Of a stretch of DNA of 7,273 nucleotides, positions 5,904-7,273 are shown piece after piece. The notes below the pieces were generated by a model that made no database searches, was not told the origin of the DNA, and saw only the letters and a program-made list of their open reading frames with translations. The stretch is from Ramlibacter sp. Its GTDB lineage: Bacteria; Pseudomonadota; Gammaproteobacteria; Burkholderiales; Burkholderiaceae_C. The stretch is from the NCBI GenBank assembly GCA_021156245.1, contig JAJNBO010000120.1, forward strand, positions 1 to 7,273, in the 5' to 3' direction. A program made the translations under genes and the position numbers. How positions within the stretch are numbered: the first letter of the stretch is position 1; each line of letters starts with the position of its first letter.

Positions 5904-7273
5904 TCGACGCGCGTGACGGCCAGCGGCTTGAATCCGAGATCCGCCACCTTGCCCTTGCGGCCGCGCACGCCCTTGGCGTTGTTCAGGGACCGGATCTCCA
6001 GCACTTCCTCGCGGTCCTTGTCGCCGCGGCCCAGGCCGGTGATGCGCACCGAGCGCGTGTAGGCAGCGGCGCCCGCCAGTTCTTCCTTGGGCTCCAGGTC
6101 CATCAGCATCAGCCCGCGGCCGCCGTTGGCCATGGGCTTGAGCTCCTTGATCTCGAAGGTCAGCACGCGCTTGCCGGTGGAGGCGCAGCAAACGTGCGTC
6201 GCGAACCCCTCCGCGCCCGCCACGCCCACCAGCGAAGGCCGGCACACCGTTTCCCCGGCGCCCAGCGAGACGAAGGACTTGCCGCCCTTCTGGCGCGAGA
6301 TCATGTTCTCCACCGCGGCGACGAAGCCGTAGCCTCCGGAATTCGACAGCAGCAGGAAGACGTTGCCGGCTCCCGCGAAATAGTGGACCAGCTGCGTGCC
6401 CGAATCCAGTTCGACGAAGGTGGTGAGCGGCTGGCCGTCGCCCCGCGCGCCCGGCAGCACCGACACCGGGATCGAATAGACCCGGCCGTTGCTGCCGAAG
6501 GCCAGCAAGGTGTCGACGGTGCGGCATTCGAAGGTGCCGTACAGCCCGTCGCCGGCCTTGAAGGCGAAGCTCGCGGCGTCGTGCCCGTGGCCCTGGCGTG
6601 CCCGCACCCAGCCTTTCTGCGACACCACCACCGTCACCGGCTCGTCGATCACCTTCACTTCGGCCACGGCCTTCTTCTCGGCCTGGATCAGCGTGCGGCG
6701 CGCATCGCCGAACGTCTTGGTGTCGCCTTCGATCTCCTTGATCATCAGGCGGCGCAGCGCCGCGGGCGAACCCAGGATCTCTTCCAGCTTCGCCTGCTCG
6801 GTGCGCAGCTCCCTCAGCTCCTGCTCGATGCGGATCGCTTCCAGCCTGGCCAACTGGCGCAAGCGGATTTCGAGGATGTCCTCGGCCTGGCGGTCCGACA
6901 GGTTGAAGCGGGCGATCAGCGCCTGCTTCGGCTCCTCCGCGGCGCGGATGATCGCGATCACCTCGTCGATGTTCAGCAGCACCAGCTGCCGGCCTTCGAG
7001 GATGTGGATGCGGTCCATCACCTTTTCCAGGCGATGGCGCGAGCGCCGCTCGATGGTGCGCTGGCGGAACTCGATCCACTCCACCAGCATCTGCCGCAGC
7101 GACTTCTGCACCGGCCGGCCGTCGAGGCCGACCATGGTGAGGTTGATCGGCGCCGAGGTTTCCAGGCTGGTGTGCGCCAGCAGCGCGGTGATCAGTTCCT
7201 GCTGCGCGATGCGGCTGGTCTTGGGCTCGAACACCAGCCGCACCGGCGCGTCCTTGCTCGACTCGTCGCGCAC
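5900..7273 (-). CDS. parC: DNA topoisomerase IV subunit A, C-terminal 457 residues (5' end cut off)
   Basis: The frame runs off the right edge; the first visible codon is an internal valine in VRDESSKD, a conserved segment well after the catalytic tyrosine. The active-site tyrosine and quinolone-resistance region are therefore outside the window. Residues about 60-170 form the coiled-coil arm and C-gate helices (IEFRQRTIERRSRHRLEK, LSDRQAEDILEIRLRQLARL, EQAKLEEIL). Residues about 211-445 form the beta-pinwheel that wraps DNA, starting VTVVVSQKGWVRARQGH and including SNGRVYSIPVSVLPGARGDG and NSGGYGFVAAVENMISRQKG, which closely follow the corresponding parts of Escherichia coli ParC as I remember it. 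No GyrA box (QRRGGKG) is present, which separates it from gyrase A. With ParE it decatenates daughter chromosomes using ATP. Its stop overlaps the start of the 67-residue gene downstream. Confidence 0.96.
   Translation of the reverse strand: MRDESSKDAPVRLVFEPKTSRIAQQELITALLAHTSLETSAPINLTMVGLDGRPVQKSLRQMLVEWIEFRQRTIERRSRHRLEKVMDRIHILEGRQLVLLNIDEVIAIIRAAEEPKQALIARFNLSDRQAEDILEIRLRQLARLEAIRIEQELRELRTEQAKLEEILGSPAALRRLMIKEIEGDTKTFGDARRTLIQAEKKAVAEVKVIDEPVTVVVSQKGWVRARQGHGHDAASFAFKAGDGLYGTFECRTVDTLLAFGSNGRVYSIPVSVLPGARGDGQPLTTFVELDSGTQLVHYFAGAGNVFLLLSNSGGYGFVAAVENMISRQKGGKSFVSLGAGETVCRPSLVGVAGAEGFATHVCCASTGKRVLTFEIKELKPMANGGRGLMLMDLEPKEELAGAAAYTRSVRITGLGRGDKDREEVLEIRSLNNAKGVRGRKGKVADLGFKPLAVTRVE

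Noticed and set aside
5904..7079. Upstream extension of the 67-residue frame to about 459 codons
   Set aside because: It overlaps parC fully in another frame and translates to Arg/Gly/Ala/Pro-rich sequence typical of GC-rich shadows; only the part after the parC stop looks like protein.

Overview
The window is uniformly GC-rich and reads as chromosomal DNA of a beta-proteobacterium, most likely Burkholderiales (Comamonadaceae-like). This assignment is inferred from base composition, the ParC sequence and the style of the intergenic REP elements, not from a database search. There are five protein-coding genes, two of them cut by the window edges, in two convergent groups.

Left group, + strand (1-1790): the C-terminal part of a GntR-family regulator with a UTRA ligand domain, followed by a complete mandelate racemase-type enolase-superfamily enzyme. 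The stop of the first and the GTG start of the second overlap in a GTGA, so the two are almost certainly one transcriptional and translational unit: a ligand-responsive repressor with the catabolic acid-sugar dehydratase-like enzyme it probably controls.

Middle (1791-1886): the only spacer between the convergent groups. It is filled by two inverted REP-type hairpins, each with a GTAG foot (a REPIN/BIME-like doublet).

Right group, - strand (7273 down to 1887): the C-terminal 457 residues of ParC (topoisomerase IV subunit A), then an unrecognised 67-residue protein whose ATG overlaps the parC stop (ATGA), then a 72-bp spacer with a candidate sigma70 promoter and a clear ribosome binding site, then a 1246-residue RTX protein. 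The RTX protein has no recognisable catalytic domain. It consists of an N-terminal region, a calcium-binding nonapeptide block, nine modules of about 80-99 residues and a C-terminal type I secretion region. No ABC transporter, membrane fusion protein or TolC-like gene is present, so its exporter must be elsewhere.

The most interesting items are the internal architecture of the RTX modules (Asn-type nonapeptides always preceding Asp-type ones), the small protein coupled to parC, and the REP doublet. I see no CRISPR array, tRNA, rRNA, insertion sequence or phage gene. Nothing here proves a new multi-gene system.
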